Shown here: positions 1-9,170 of the stretch, piece by piece | Layout of the letters: the number at the start of each line of letters is the position of its first letter | Position numbering within the stretch: position 1 is the stretch's first letter | Notes under the pieces: model-generated | Databases searched by the model: none | Told to the model about the DNA's origin: nothing | Seen by the model: only the letters and a program-made list of their open reading frames with translations | Assembly (NCBI RefSeq): GCF_003946215.1 | Contig: NZ_RHOW01000001.1 | Coordinates: 1 to 64,000 of the forward strand | Length of the DNA: 64,000 nucleotides | Direction: 5' to 3' | Source of the DNA: Lapidilactobacillus mulanensis | GTDB taxonomy: Bacteria > Bacillota > Bacilli > Lactobacillales > Lactobacillaceae | Made by a program: the position numbers and the translations under genes

Positions 1-79
1 TGCCGTTCAAGAATGTGCATAAACACTTTAATTATTTGATTGTCCTCTTGACAGGAGCCGAGCCGAACATCCTTTTTGC

Positions 80-1486
80 TTACATTGATTTCGATTGGGC
101 TTCCGGTTTTTCCTGGTCGTTAACCACTAAGGTGCGTAAATTGACCCGTGGGAGCTCGCTGTATTGATCGAAAAGCTCTCGCTGTAACTGTCCATGAGGT
201 GGACACGAATTGCTAGCAAAGCCACGATAAACGGGTGATGGGTTCAATTGAGATAGCAACTGAAACTCTTCAGCTAACTGCAACCCATAATTGCATAATG
301 AGCCCTGACGAACTCGTGGCAACAACTGCCCCGAAGTCGTTAAATTGGGACGACGAATTTGCTCGATCGTGCGCCGCACCATTCTCGTATATTCCTCTGG
401 CAAATCCGCATCACGGATCAGTTGCTGCAATCGATTCATCAGCTTGAGTGCTTCTGGTTTTTCACAACAAATCCGATAAGGATGCTCCAATGATACCTGA
501 TCATTTTTAAAACTCGCGGCAGTTAACGAATTCGGATCCAGCGACGGTGAAACCATGAAGAACAGGGACATCAATTGGATCAACAATAAAGTGTCCCGCT
601 CAATTCCGATTGCACTCATGGGATCGAGATCTAGCATTCGCAATTCGATATGACTGACTCCCTCAGCCACCATTGCATCTAAACCAGACATATGGCGCAA
701 TCTAACCGGTTCGTGATAAGCAGACTCGGCTAACAATTCACCCGAAGCGATCGCCTCTTTAATTCTGGTAACGTAGCCTTCAACTGAGCTATAATCTCCC
801 TTGAAATGTTGTGCGTAACCATAACCGAACTCGCGCGAATTGCGTAGTGAACGCACCGCCTGATCGGGAACCTCACTCAAATAATTCACTTCGGCAATCG
901 GACTGGCGCCCTTCAAATAAGTCAGTAACCAACGATAATGCATGAATCCAACCGCTTGCTTGAGTAGTAGGTCATCACGAACTTGCCGCTGTTTGCGGTG
1001 CATCCGTTGCGCAATCGCATTAGTCCAGGCGGTCGTTGGTCCTAAATTCACATGAATTCCCGAAGGAGCACCATCCAATTTACCAAATCGACGACCGATT
1101 TCTTCAAAATAAGCGACTTTTTTAGGACTTTCATTTGCGTAGACCAACTCCGAATGATCGGCTGTTAATTTAGGTGGCATCGAAAATGGCCACAGCAATT
1201 CATCTGTTGCTAAAGAAGCACGCAAGGTGTGGTCTAATGCGTTCGCGGTATGCAAGACCGAATCGATCGATCCCGCAACTGGCGTGATCATTTCGCTTTG
1301 CGTATTGAAAAAATCATTTTTAAGATAAGGATTGGCACTTTGTTCACCTAATGCAGCCGGATATAGCGCTTCGCTGACAAAGCCATCGGAATTAATTCGG
1401 TGTCGTTCAACCTCAAGTCCCCAAGTAAAGTTTCGGGAAAAATCACCAACACCGAGATTAAGTATTGATTTGCCATAATCATCCAT
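80..1486 (-). CDS. gshA: Glutamate-cysteine ligase
   Basis: A 468-residue protein that should ligate L-glutamate and L-cysteine using ATP, the first step of glutathione (gamma-glutamylcysteine) synthesis, in the cytosol. The N-terminal stretch GLEVERHRI (about residues 23-31) and GIHVNLG (about 142-148) fit the Gram-positive gamma-GCS family. The length matches the stand-alone ligase and not the roughly 750-residue GshAB fusion, so glutathione synthetase would have to be elsewhere if present. The ATG is preceded by CTGGAGG on the minus strand. It is divergent from the P-type ATPase; the shared 1-kb gap is filled by repeat elements. Family assignment is firm; the end product (gamma-Glu-Cys or glutathione) is not shown here. 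Confidence 0.9.
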   Translation of the reverse strand: MDDYGKSILNLGVGDFSRNFTWGLEVERHRINSDGFVSEALYPAALGEQSANPYLKNDFFNTQSEMITPVAGSIDSVLHTANALDHTLRASLATDELLWPFSMPPKLTADHSELVYANESPKKVAYFEEIGRRFGKLDGAPSGIHVNLGPTTAWTNAIAQRMHRKQRQVRDDLLLKQAVGFMHYRWLLTYLKGASPIAEVNYLSEVPDQAVRSLRNSREFGYGYAQHFKGDYSSVEGYVTRIKEAIASGELLAESAYHEPVRLRHMSGLDAMVAEGVSHIELRMLDLDPMSAIGIERDTLLLIQLMSLFFMVSPSLDPNSLTAASFKNDQVSLEHPYRICCEKPEALKLMNRLQQLIRDADLPEEYTRMVRRTIEQIRRPNLTTSGQLLPRVRQGSLCNYGLQLAEEFQLLSQLNPSPVYRGFASNSCPPHGQLQRELFDQYSELPRVNLRTLVVNDQEKPEAQSKSM

Positions 1487-1640
1487 TAGTTCAGCCTCCA
1501 GTTGTACATAACTTAATTCTATTCTCTACTTTTATCGTATCTCATTGGTCTGGTTCAATTCTAGAAATATGCTGTTAAAATTGAAAATAAATTTTGAGCC
1601 GACTGTAGATTATAAATGCTTGTAGATTTTGTTTGGTTCC

Positions 1641-1836
1641 GGCAAAATTTGTGGTGGGAACTGGGAAACTGCTGTGGGGACGGCTCCAAGCTTTTGGAAG
1701 AGCGCCAAAAGTTTTCCGCCTGAAATATGAGCTCCGGAAAATCGCCGGATCTCATATTTCCCTTTTTGTAAACTCGCCAAACCCGCTCGTTAACAGAAAT
1801 ACCACTGCAGTCCCAGTTCCCACCACAAATTTCGCC
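1641..1836 (+). repeat. Three-arm element, type A, copy 1
   Basis: Outer stem of 22 perfect base pairs (1645-1666 with 1811-1832), read AAATTTGTGGTGGGAACTGG on the left. Inside it follow a CTGTGGGGA box, arm 1 (CTTTTGG/CCAAAAG), arm 2 (ATGAGCTCCGG paired with CCGGATCTCAT) and a less regular third segment. Non-coding; short reading frames through it recur in other copies only because the DNA is repeated. Confidence 0.88.
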
Positions 1837-1926
1837 TAATCTATTCTAAAGACATCAATAAATCAGTTTAATTTGATAGACCAGAAAAATTCATCTATTT
1901 AGTAATAACTTACAACCATTGATGTG

Positions 1927-2010
1927 TTATTCAGAGTAAAGGCACCAATGTCAATCATGCTTGCGGAACCCTGTTATTTAAATCCTGGCCTAAACGAAAT
2001 AAGTTTAGGC
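1927..2010 (+). repeat. Linker L3, copy 1
   Basis: An 84-bp sequence found seven times in the window. It starts TTATTCAGAGTAAAGGC, contains GGAACCCTGTTATT and ends in the short palindrome CCTAAACGAAATAAGTTTAGG-like hairpin (2 arms of 7 bp) that directly abuts a large element. Confidence 0.8.
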
Positions 2011-2220
2011 AGAAGTTGCGGAAGAAAATAGTGGGATTGCAGTGGTAATTTTGTTAATGAGCGGTCTTTGCGAATTCACAAAATGGGAAAATGGGAGATC
2101 TTCCCGGTTTTGGAAGAGCTCCCATTTTAGGCGTAAAACTTTTGGCGAACTTTCAAAAGCTTGGAGCCGTCCCCACAGCAACCTCCCACTATTTTCTGGA
2201 TCAACTTCTGCCGCAGGTAG
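2011..2220 (-). repeat. Three-arm element with divergent outer stem (type X)
   Basis: The interior is homologous to type A elements but in opposite orientation (AAGCTTGGAGCCGTCCCCAC is the complement of the A module). The outer stem is different: AGAAGTTG (2011-2018) pairs with CAACTTCT (2202-2209), and GAAAATAGTGGGA with TCCCACTATTTTC. It ends with the boundary motif CCGCAGGTAGAT shared with type B copies. Confidence 0.82.
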
Positions 2221-2481
2221 ATCCGAACTTACGGAAATTAACCTTTTTCCGCTCTTCAAACACTATTCCCACCAACCGCGTTTTTGAACTCCCTCCCCGA
2301 TAAAGTGTTATTCTTATCTCTGTGGTAAATGAATTTGGGCAATTTCCAAATTCAATGCCATATTTATTTTACTTTTTCTGGGAAAGGATTATGATAAGAA
2401 TTAATTCTATAATTCATAAAAAAAGATGCATATTATAGTGAGTTATTCAATTATTTAGTATTTTTTAAGGGAGCAATAGTA

Positions 2482-5250
2482 ATGGATCAACAAAAAACCG
2501 GGCGCGATTTTGCTGCCGAAGATATCCAATCAGTCTACAAAGAATTCAATTCAACCTCTTCGGGACTAACTTCGCAACAAGCCACAGACTTGCTTACAAA
2601 AGTCGGCACCAATACGATTCAAAAAGCACAACGTGAATCGCAATTCAAAATTTTCATCAAAAACTTCATTAGCCTGATGGCCATCTTACTTTGGGTCAGT
2701 GGTTTCGTGGCGATTGTCGCCGGCACGACCGAATTAGGGATCGCCATTTGGTGCGTCAATATCATTAATGGTTGTTTTAGTTTTTATCAGCAACGTGCTG
2801 CCCAAAAAGCGACCGATTCATTACTGAAGATGCTGCCTTCTTATACGAGGGTCTTTCGTGATGGGGACCCACAACAAATTGAAACCTCACAAATGGTTCC
2901 GGGCGACGTCTTTACCCTACAAGCTGGCGATTCGGTGCCAACAGATGCCCGCATTATCGAAGCAACTTCGCTACAGGTCGATGAATCCGCATTGACGGGC
3001 GAATCGGTCCCTGAATCTAAAACTGCCAAGTACAGCAAGGGTGAAGGCCAGTTTGCCGAGAGTAATATTATTTATGCCGGTACCAATGTCGGTAGTGGTA
3101 CTGCGACAGCAATCACCGTCGCCACTGGTATGAATACTGAATTCGGTCGAATTGCGAAGCTAACTCACAGCCAGAAGCGTGCAACCAGTCCACTGCAACT
3201 TGAACTCAATCGATTAACGAAACAGATTTCAATGATTGCCATCGCAATTGGCGTTGCTTTCTTTCTCGCTGCAATTTTCTTCGTTAAGTATCCAGTCGCA
3301 CAATCCTTTATTTTTGCCTTGGGGATGATCGTCGCCTTTATTCCTGAAGGCCTCTTGCCGACCGTCACCTTGTCGCTAGCGCGTGGTGTTCAGCGGATGG
3401 CCAAGAAGCATGCCATCGTCAAAGATTTGAATAGTATTGAGACTCTGGGCGAAACCACCGTCATTTGTTCCGATAAAACTGGGACGCTGACGCAAAATCA
3501 AATGACCATCGATCATGTTTGGTTGGCCAGAAAAGCCTATGAAGTCACTGGTAAAGGCTATTACAATAACGGTAAGATTCAGTACCAAGGCCAAGACGTC
3601 GATCTGAACAAAGAATCCGATTTGGATCTCTTGATTCGCGTCGCCGCTCTCGACAATGATACCGAGGTACAAAATGTCGGTGGCAAAGCTAAAATCTTAG
3701 GCACACCAACTGAAGCGTCGTTAATTATTTTGTCACAAAAAGCTGGTGTCGATCTTAAAGCCAACCGGCAAAAATTCCCCCGCCTAAAAGAATTCCCCTT
3801 TGATTCAGATCGTAAACGGATGTCGACTATTCATCGAATCGATGACACAGAACTTCGACTCTGCTTGAAGGGTTCATTGAGTGACACGCTCAAACTTTGT
3901 TCATTTATTTTAGACAATGGACAAGTTCGGCCGCTGACTGCTGAAGATCATCAAAAGATCAGCGATGTTAACAAGGGGTATGCTGCTCAGGGCTTGCGCT
4001 CAATGGCAATTGCCTACCGCGACCTCGATAGCAGTTTAACCGCTGAGCAAATCGACCAACTTTCTATTGACAAAACAGAACAACAATTAATTTTCATCGG
4101 CTTGACGGCAATGTCGGATCCGCCTCGTGAAGAAGTCTTCGATGCCGTTAAGAAATGTCACGCGGCAAATATTAAAATCATCATGGTTACTGGCGATAGC
4201 ACCCTAACTGCAAAGTCGATCGCCACCCAGATCGGTTTGGTCGGCGACAAAGCACGTGTCATTACGGGTACTGAGCTCGATGAAATGAGCAATCAAGAAT
4301 TGAGTGACGCACTCGCGGGCGAAGTGATTTTCGCCCGAGTTGCGCCTGAGCAGAAATACAAAATCGTTTCAACCTTGCAAGACCGTGGTGAAATCGTCGC
4401 TTCAACTGGCGACGGTGTCAATGATGCTCCCGCTTTGAAAAAAGCCGACATTGGTGTTGCCATGGGTAAAATGGGAACCGATGTCGCCAAAGATGCCGCC
4501 GATATGATCTTGACCGATGACAACTTTGCATCGATCGTGTCTGCCATCGAAGAAGGACGCGCCGTTTATAGCAACATTCAGAAATTCCTGATCTATATTT
4601 TAACTTCAAATGTTCCTGAAGCAACGCCTTCGATTCTCTTCTTATTCAGTCGCGGTTTGATTCCATTGCCATTAACAGTTATGCAAATTTTAACCGTCGA
4701 TTTAGGAACTGATTTAATTCCTGCTATTGGTTTAGGTTCCGAACAAGCCGAACCCGGGATCATGAACCAACCTCCTCGTCGCCGCGATGCACATTTATTA
4801 AACAAGACAGTAATTTGGAAGGCATTTGCTTGGTATGGCTTGATTGCTTCGGTGATTTCAACCTTCGCATATTTCTTTACCAACATGCAAAATGGCTGGC
4901 CAAGTGTTGCCCTGTTCAGTAGCGGTTACAATTATCGCGAAGCCACAACCATGACCTTAGCTGCCATCGTCTTCACGCAGATTGCCGCCGTCATGAATTG
5001 CCGGACGCAAAAAGCCTCGGTCTTCAAGAACGGCCTGTTTTCAAACCACTTGATTTGGTTCGGGATCGTTTTTGAAGTTGCCTTGTTAGCGGTTTTGGTT
5101 TACACGCCGTTCTTGCAGGACTTGTTCAATACGGCGCCGTTGAATGCGCGTGATTGGTTGTTCCTGATTGCAATTCCAATTCCGTTGTTCTTGATTGAAG
5201 AGTTACGGAAATATGTTGCCAGAAGAATGGCCGCAGATCCACTTAGTTAA
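2482..5250 (+). CDS. P-type cation-transporting ATPase (P2 type)
   Basis: A 922-residue membrane pump with all P-type hallmarks: TGES actuator motif near residue 171, DKTGTLT phosphorylation site near 331, MVTGDS near 570 and GDGVNDAPA near 644, with membrane segments before, between and after these domains. The M4 motif is PEGLLPTVTL (about 288), closer to Na,K-ATPase-like (PEGLLATVTV) than to SERCA-type Ca pumps (PEGLPAV), so Na+, K+ or H+ transport is as likely as Ca2+. The ATG follows AAGGGAG. It stands alone, with a strong terminator downstream. Substrate is not determinable from sequence alone. Confidence 0.9.
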   Translation: MDQQKTGRDFAAEDIQSVYKEFNSTSSGLTSQQATDLLTKVGTNTIQKAQRESQFKIFIKNFISLMAILLWVSGFVAIVAGTTELGIAIWCVNIINGCFSFYQQRAAQKATDSLLKMLPSYTRVFRDGDPQQIETSQMVPGDVFTLQAGDSVPTDARIIEATSLQVDESALTGESVPESKTAKYSKGEGQFAESNIIYAGTNVGSGTATAITVATGMNTEFGRIAKLTHSQKRATSPLQLELNRLTKQISMIAIAIGVAFFLAAIFFVKYPVAQSFIFALGMIVAFIPEGLLPTVTLSLARGVQRMAKKHAIVKDLNSIETLGETTVICSDKTGTLTQNQMTIDHVWLARKAYEVTGKGYYNNGKIQYQGQDVDLNKESDLDLLIRVAALDNDTEVQNVGGKAKILGTPTEASLIILSQKAGVDLKANRQKFPRLKEFPFDSDRKRMSTIHRIDDTELRLCLKGSLSDTLKLCSFILDNGQVRPLTAEDHQKISDVNKGYAAQGLRSMAIAYRDLDSSLTAEQIDQLSIDKTEQQLIFIGLTAMSDPPREEVFDAVKKCHAANIKIIMVTGDSTLTAKSIATQIGLVGDKARVITGTELDEMSNQELSDALAGEVIFARVAPEQKYKIVSTLQDRGEIVASTGDGVNDAPALKKADIGVAMGKMGTDVAKDAADMILTDDNFASIVSAIEEGRAVYSNIQKFLIYILTSNVPEATPSILFLFSRGLIPLPLTVMQILTVDLGTDLIPAIGLGSEQAEPGIMNQPPRRRDAHLLNKTVIWKAFAWYGLIASVISTFAYFFTNMQNGWPSVALFSSGYNYREATTMTLAAIVFTQIAAVMNCRTQKASVFKNGLFSNHLIWFGIVFEVALLAVLVYTPFLQDLFNTAPLNARDWLFLIAIPIPLFLIEELRKYVARRMAADPLS

Positions 5251-5263
5251 AAATTAATCGTGA

Positions 5264-5332
5264 AAAAGAACCATCATTTTTGAAGTAACCCACACAAGTG
5301 TGGATGCTTGGAAATGATGGTTCTTTTTTTTT
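5264..5332 (+). terminator. Rho-independent terminator of the P-type ATPase
   Basis: AAGAACCATCATTT pairs with AAATGATGGTTCTT, with a small CCACAC/GTGTGG hairpin in the loop, followed by a run of nine T. A type A element begins eight bases after the T-run. Confidence 0.85.
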
Positions 5333-5340
5333 GCGGTTCT

Positions 5341-5537
5341 GGCGAAATTTGTGGTGGGAACTGGGAAACTGCTGTGGGGACGGCTCCAAGCTTTTGGAAG
5401 AGCACCAAAAGTTTTCCGCCTGAAATGTGAGCTCCGGAAAACCGCCGGATCTCATATTTCCCCTTTCTGTAAACTCACAAAGACCGCTCATTAACAGAAA
5501 TGCCACTGCAGTCCCAGTTCCCACCACAAGTTTCGCC
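5341..5537 (+). repeat. Three-arm element, type A, copy 2
   Basis: Outer stem of 26 bp (GGCGAAATTTGTGG... against ...CCACAAGTTTCGCC) with a single G-T wobble. Same CTGTGGGGA box and arms 1 and 2 as the other A copies. It forms the left half of a 725-bp composite that ends at 6065. Confidence 0.9.
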
Positions 5538-5870
5538 TAGTCTATTCGGAAGAGATCGATGTATTTAGGGGTGCGGATTTAATTTGTCATTCTAATTTGA
5601 GCAACAATAAATTTTAAACGCGTAAAACAAAAATTGGCAATCTAGATACACGAAAAATTTAAAAATAGGCGCAATCTTCCACCTAAAAAGCGCCATTATC
5701 GAATTTACTGGCTAATCAGCGCCTATTTTAAAATTTATCGTGTGTTATTTTGCATAGATTTGCAATTCATCGCTTTTTCTTTTTAGTTATTCAGAGCAAA
5801 GGCAACATTGATAATCCAACTTCCAGGAACCCTGTTATTCAGTTCCTACACTAAACTAAATATGTTTAGG
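5538..5870 (+). repeat. Composite linker (L2 hairpin plus L3), copy 2
   Basis: Between the A and B elements. L2 (5648-5743) is a long hairpin whose ends ACACGAAAAATTTAAAAATA and TATTTTAAAATTTATCGTGT pair with few mismatches around GGCGC/GCGCC. L3 (5787-5870) ends in CTAAACTAAATATGTTTAGG directly before the B element. Very similar linkers occur at 40232-40560 and 59327-59658, and a shortened one at 48267-48527. No gene is visible. Confidence 0.8.
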
Positions 5871-6065
5871 TCGAAAGTGCTGGGGCAGGCAGTCGTGGCA
5901 GTGATAACCATGTAAGGCGGGCCGTTTTTGCCCGCCTTACATGGTGGATCGATTCGAGACTCGGCGTTTTTCCGAGGCTCAAATCGAAGCTTCAAGACTT
6001 TCGCGAACTTCGAAAGGCTTGGAGCGGTCCCACAGCCACAGACCTGCCTGCCCCAGCACTTTCGA
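5871..6065 (-). repeat. Three-arm element, type B, copy 1
   Basis: Outer stem of 22 perfect bp (TCGAAAGTGCTGGGGCAGG... against its complement). Three arms are obvious: CCATGTAAGGCGGGC with GCCCGCCTTACATGG, CGATTCGAG/CTCAAATCG with inner CTCGG/CCGAG, and CAAGACTTTCG/CGAAAGGCTTG. Read on the minus strand it carries the GCTGTGGGACCGCTCCAAGC module homologous to type A. Followed by CCGCAGGTAGAT. Confidence 0.9.
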
Positions 6066-6095
6066 CCGCAGGTAGATTTATTTTTCGTAGCCAAA

Positions 6096-6127
6096 TAAAA
6101 AAGACGAGAGTCACTTACACTCTCGTC
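6096..6127 (-). terminator. Terminator of map
   Basis: On the minus strand GACGAGAGT pairs with ACTCTCGTC, followed by TTTTTTA. It starts six bases after the map stop codon. Confidence 0.8.
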
Positions 6128-6133
6128 AATTTC

Positions 6134-6931
6134 TTATAAATATTTAGCATCATAAACTGGATCTTGCGATGTCAAAATCTTAGGACCATCTTTGGTGATC
6201 GCCAAAGTATGCTCGTATTGGCAAGACCAACCACCATCAGCCGTGACGTAATATTCCCAAGAATCATTGGGATCGTTCACTTCTTTAGTCGAGATCTGCC
6301 AAGTCCCTTCGTTGATCATAGGTTCGATTGTGATCGTCATGCCTTCTTTAAGACGCAAGCCCTTACCAGGTTCGCCATAAGCAGGCACATTAGGTTGTTC
6401 GTGCATCGTCGGTTGAATGCCATGACCGATCAAGTCACGCACGTCGCCATAACCATTTTGGTTTTCAGTATAATCTTGAATTGCCCAGCCAATATCGCCG
6501 AGACGATTGCCGATCACACACTGGTCAATGCCTAAGTACAAGGCTTTTTTTGTGACATCCATCAACTTTTGAATTTTAGGACTGACTTCGCCGACCGCAT
6601 AACTCCAGCAAGAATCACTTTGATAGCCATCCAAGCTAACCGTCATATCAACTTTGACCACGTCGCCTTTTTGCAAAATTAAACTCTTGCGAGGCGTTGC
6701 GTGGGCAACTTCGTCGTTCACGGCGACACAGGTAGCATATTTGTAACCTTCGAAACCTTTTTCTGAAGGAACGCCACCGTGACTCGTGATGTAATTATCG
6801 GCGAACGTTTCAATTTCAAATGAGGAAATGCCAGGCTTGATAATGTCGCGCAAGCCAACATGGACTGCGGCTAAAAGCGCGCCAGATTTACGCATGCCTT
6901 CAATTTCTCGTGGGGATTTTAATGTAATCAA
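6134..6931 (-). CDS. map: Methionine aminopeptidase, type I
   Basis: Removes the N-terminal methionine from nascent proteins. The metal ligands of the family are all visible: Asp in VDMTVSLDGY and the following SDS, His in GHGIQPTMHEQP, Glu in IEPMINEG and in QYEHTLAIT. I place the start at a TTG (6931) because a GGAGGC ribosome binding site lies six bases upstream of it. The upstream in-frame ATG at 6955 has no such site and would put the ribosome binding site inside the gene. About 265 residues, slightly longer than E. coli MetAP. Monocistronic, with its own terminator. Confidence 0.93.
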   Translation of the reverse strand: MITLKSPREIEGMRKSGALLAAVHVGLRDIIKPGISSFEIETFADNYITSHGGVPSEKGFEGYKYATCVAVNDEVAHATPRKSLILQKGDVVKVDMTVSLDGYQSDSCWSYAVGEVSPKIQKLMDVTKKALYLGIDQCVIGNRLGDIGWAIQDYTENQNGYGDVRDLIGHGIQPTMHEQPNVPAYGEPGKGLRLKEGMTITIEPMINEGTWQISTKEVNDPNDSWEYYVTADGGWSCQYEHTLAITKDGPKILTSQDPVYDAKYL

Positions 6932-7088
6932 TTTATTGCCTCCGTTCAAATTCAATTATACCCTAATCGCTTAAATATGAAAGCCAGCAACACGCTTAGC
7001 GCATGAAACCCAACATTTCAGAAAATGCACAACAATAATGAACCGAATAAAAAATCGATGCAATAACTGCACCGACCTCATCTCTTCG

Positions 7089-7736
7089 CTAGAGTTTACC
7101 CATTTCATGAAGTTTATCTTCGATTTGATCGATGACAATTTTACGATCTGCGGGGTTTTCCACGAAATCATATTTATCGCCGTCGATTCGGATCTTGGGC
7201 GAATAATTGTAGTGATCATACCAAGGGCCATAATATTTCAATAGATTTTTATAATACTCAACCAAGGTTGGATCCGTCTTGATCTGCTCGTATGAACGGC
7301 CACGCTTGGTGATCCGCTTGATCATCGTGTCGTAAGAAACATCGATGTGCACGAGTAGATCGGGGTTCTTTTTAGGCATTCCCTTAATTTCTTGCATCAT
7401 GTTGGCCAACAAATCTTTGTAAATCGCAACTTCGGTTTGGTTGGCACGTCCCATGTCCGCGTTCATCTGGAAGAATAGCGCATCTTCGTAAATCGAGCGG
7501 TCGAGCACGTTATTATCATCGGCCAATGCAGCCTTGATGCTGTGAAAACGCGTATTCAAAAAGTAAATCTGTAATAGAAAAGCGTATTTGCTAGGATCTG
7601 CATAAAATAAAGGTAAAACGGGATTATCATCCACGCTCTCGTAAAAAGCTTTGGTTCCTAATTCTTTCGCGATCATTCCGGTTAATGAAGATTTTCCAGC
7701 GCCAATTGCACCACTAAGTACTAAAACTGTCATCAC
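7089..7736 (-). CDS. Deoxynucleoside kinase (dGK/dAK family)
   Basis: A 215-residue kinase of the deoxyadenosine/deoxyguanosine kinase family, which phosphorylates salvaged deoxynucleosides in the cytosol. The P-loop GAIGAGKSS lies at about residues 9-17. DRSIYED (about 80-86) is the typical DRS motif contacting substrate and phosphate, and KRGRSYEQ is the arginine-containing lid. Lactobacilli typically carry such kinases, often in tandem pairs; only one copy is present here. Two adjacent ATG codons (7736, 7733) could both serve as start behind GGAAAG. The specific base preference cannot be told from sequence. Confidence 0.88.
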   Translation of the reverse strand: MMTVLVLSGAIGAGKSSLTGMIAKELGTKAFYESVDDNPVLPLFYADPSKYAFLLQIYFLNTRFHSIKAALADDNNVLDRSIYEDALFFQMNADMGRANQTEVAIYKDLLANMMQEIKGMPKKNPDLLVHIDVSYDTMIKRITKRGRSYEQIKTDPTLVEYYKNLLKYYGPWYDHYNYSPKIRIDGDKYDFVENPADRKIVIDQIEDKLHEMGKL

Positions 7737-7880
7737 GTTCTTTCCATTCTTTTTAGACTTGACCGTCTATCTTACTATTCTGAATTACTGGGCGATCATA
7801 TAAAGTTTTAACAATTGCATTGTGACATGCAAACTCGATTTAATCAATAACATTCGTTTTTAAGAACAGTCTTCATAATA

Positions 7881-7925
7881 CACAATATGTAGCAAATTTA
7901 CAATAACAATTGGCAACATATTGTG
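7881..7925. repeat. Inverted repeat CACAATATGT...ACATATTGTG
   Basis: Ten perfect base pairs separated by 25 bases, in the AT-rich 287-bp gap upstream of the deoxynucleoside kinase. No T-run follows. It could be an operator or a transcript hairpin; nothing else is seen in this gap. Confidence 0.5.
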
Positions 7926-8023
7926 GAAAAATATTTACACTCAAAATATTTTTTCAGACTATCACACCTATTAAGAACCCAAAATAATTTCGTTACACTA
8001 CGAGCAAACTCGTCGACTTTGAA

Positions 8024-8665
8024 TTATGATTTAAATTCCCATTCAGCCTTAAATTCGGTGACAAAATTTTGCATGACTTGAATGCGCTGTTCGGCCAATT
8101 GTTTGGCCTCTGGCGTATTCATTAAGTCGCCCAGTTTAAATAGTTTTTCGTAGAAATGATTGATTACCGGCGACTTTTGTCGGTAATCTTTTTTTGTTAA
8201 ATCGGTGCGTGGTTCGATTTGCGGATCAAACATCGGTGCGCCCGTGTGCGCCCCATAATAGAACGCGCGCCCAATGCCAATTGCGCCCAGCGCATCGAGT
8301 CGATCGGCATCCTGCACGATTTGACCCTCGATCGACAATTGATAGTGATGTTTTAAATTTTTCGAAAATGACATGTGGGTAATAATTTCGGTGATCGTCC
8401 CAACTTGTTCCTCGGTCAAGCCGGCCGCTGTGTAGGTCACCAGTAATCGTTGACGCACAGGTTCAATATCATCGACCAACTTGTCGTCCAAAATATCATG
8501 CGTCCAAGCCGCAGCCAGCACAATAATGTGGTCAGCTTCTGGATGAGCCGCTAACAAATGAGCGCATAAGTTGGCAACGCGTTGAATATGCGCCACATCA
8601 TGCCCAGAATGATCGGCGCCCATCCGCGACTTCACAAATTCTTGAATCAATTTCAGATCAACCAT
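8024..8665 (-). CDS. HD-domain phosphohydrolase
   Basis: A protein of about 213 residues of the YedJ/PF01966-like HD family of metal-dependent phosphohydrolases. HDVAHIQRV near the N-terminus, then WTHDILDDK, and D in VQDADRLDALG give the H...HD...D metal-binding set. The natural nucleotide substrate is unknown. I prefer the ATG at 8665, because GGAGG sits five bases before it; the upstream TTG at 8680 would place that site inside the coding sequence. Flanked by its own promoter region and by the csbD terminator upstream, so probably monocistronic. Confidence 0.85.
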   Translation of the reverse strand: MVDLKLIQEFVKSRMGADHSGHDVAHIQRVANLCAHLLAAHPEADHIIVLAAAWTHDILDDKLVDDIEPVRQRLLVTYTAAGLTEEQVGTITEIITHMSFSKNLKHHYQLSIEGQIVQDADRLDALGAIGIGRAFYYGAHTGAPMFDPQIEPRTDLTKKDYRQKSPVINHFYEKLFKLGDLMNTPEAKQLAEQRIQVMQNFVTEFKAEWEFKS

Positions 8666-8725
8666 CTTAGCCTCCACCAAATTTCTCGATTAGAAATACG
8701 CTTAATTATATCAAAAATCTGGGAC

Positions 8726-8772
8726 AAACAAAAACAACCCAACACATTGAGGGGGAGGTCAACGTGTTGGGT
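8726..8772 (-). terminator. Terminator of the CsbD-family gene
   Basis: CCCAACACGTTGA pairs with TCAATGTGTTGGG on the minus strand, followed by TTGTTTTTGTTT. Confidence 0.75.
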
Positions 8773-8802
8773 CGTTTTCAAATTAAGCAGGTAAACCCAT
8801 TG

Positions 8803-9057
8803 CTAAACGCGATCGTCACGACGATCTTTTTTGTGATCCATCTCATCTTTTTTGCCTTTAAGATTATCGATCACATCGTTTGCTTTTTCGGCAACTTTAT
8901 CTTTTGCGTCCTCGAATTTGTCTTTGAGGTCGCCCTTGCCTTCTTGGGTTTTACCTTCTAATTCCGTGCGTTCATCGCCGGTAACGCGGCCAGCTGCTTC
9001 TTTGCCCTTACCAACTAATTGATCTTTCTTAGCGTCAAACTTTCCGTTATTATCCAT
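8803..9057 (-). CDS. CsbD-family stress protein
   Basis: An 84-residue, highly charged protein of the CsbD family (sigma-B-controlled in Bacillus, function unknown). It shows the family pattern of GKxxEAxGxxTGD near residues 17-28 (GKGKEAAGRVTGDE) followed by lysine- and aspartate-rich amphipathic repeats, and lacks cysteine, a signal peptide and membrane segments. The start ATG follows AAGGAG by six bases. It is transcribed alone. A role in stress tolerance is inferred from the family only. Confidence 0.85.
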   Translation of the reverse strand: MDNNGKFDAKKDQLVGKGKEAAGRVTGDERTELEGKTQEGKGDLKDKFEDAKDKVAEKANDVIDNLKGKKDEMDHKKDRRDDRV

Positions 9058-9170
9058 AAGATCACTCCTTCTTTTATGATAACTTAATTATAACAGCTTG
9101 GTAAAAGCGCAATCAATTTTTTTGCTTGGTGAAAATACCTGTAATACGATTATTTTAAAAATACTGTTCT

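Noticed and set aside
1-79. Start of the window downstream of gshA
   Set aside because: No gene, terminator or repeat could be supported in these 79 bases.
1633-2303. Several 60-85 codon reading frames in the first intergenic region, with similar peptides recurring at 5243-5527, 40000-40221, 48051-48311 and 58996-59325
   Set aside because: The peptides resemble one another only because they translate the same repeated hairpin DNA, in various frames and on both strands. They lack consistent ribosome binding sites.
5871-6065. Integron attC site
   Set aside because: Palindromic and of similar size, but no core GTTRRRY/RYYYAAC sites at the ends and no integrase or gene cassettes around.
5341-6065. 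Classical MITE of a DDE transposon
   Set aside because: Terminal inverted repeats are present but differ completely between subtypes, and I could not see a constant target-site duplication. A structure-based mechanism fits better.
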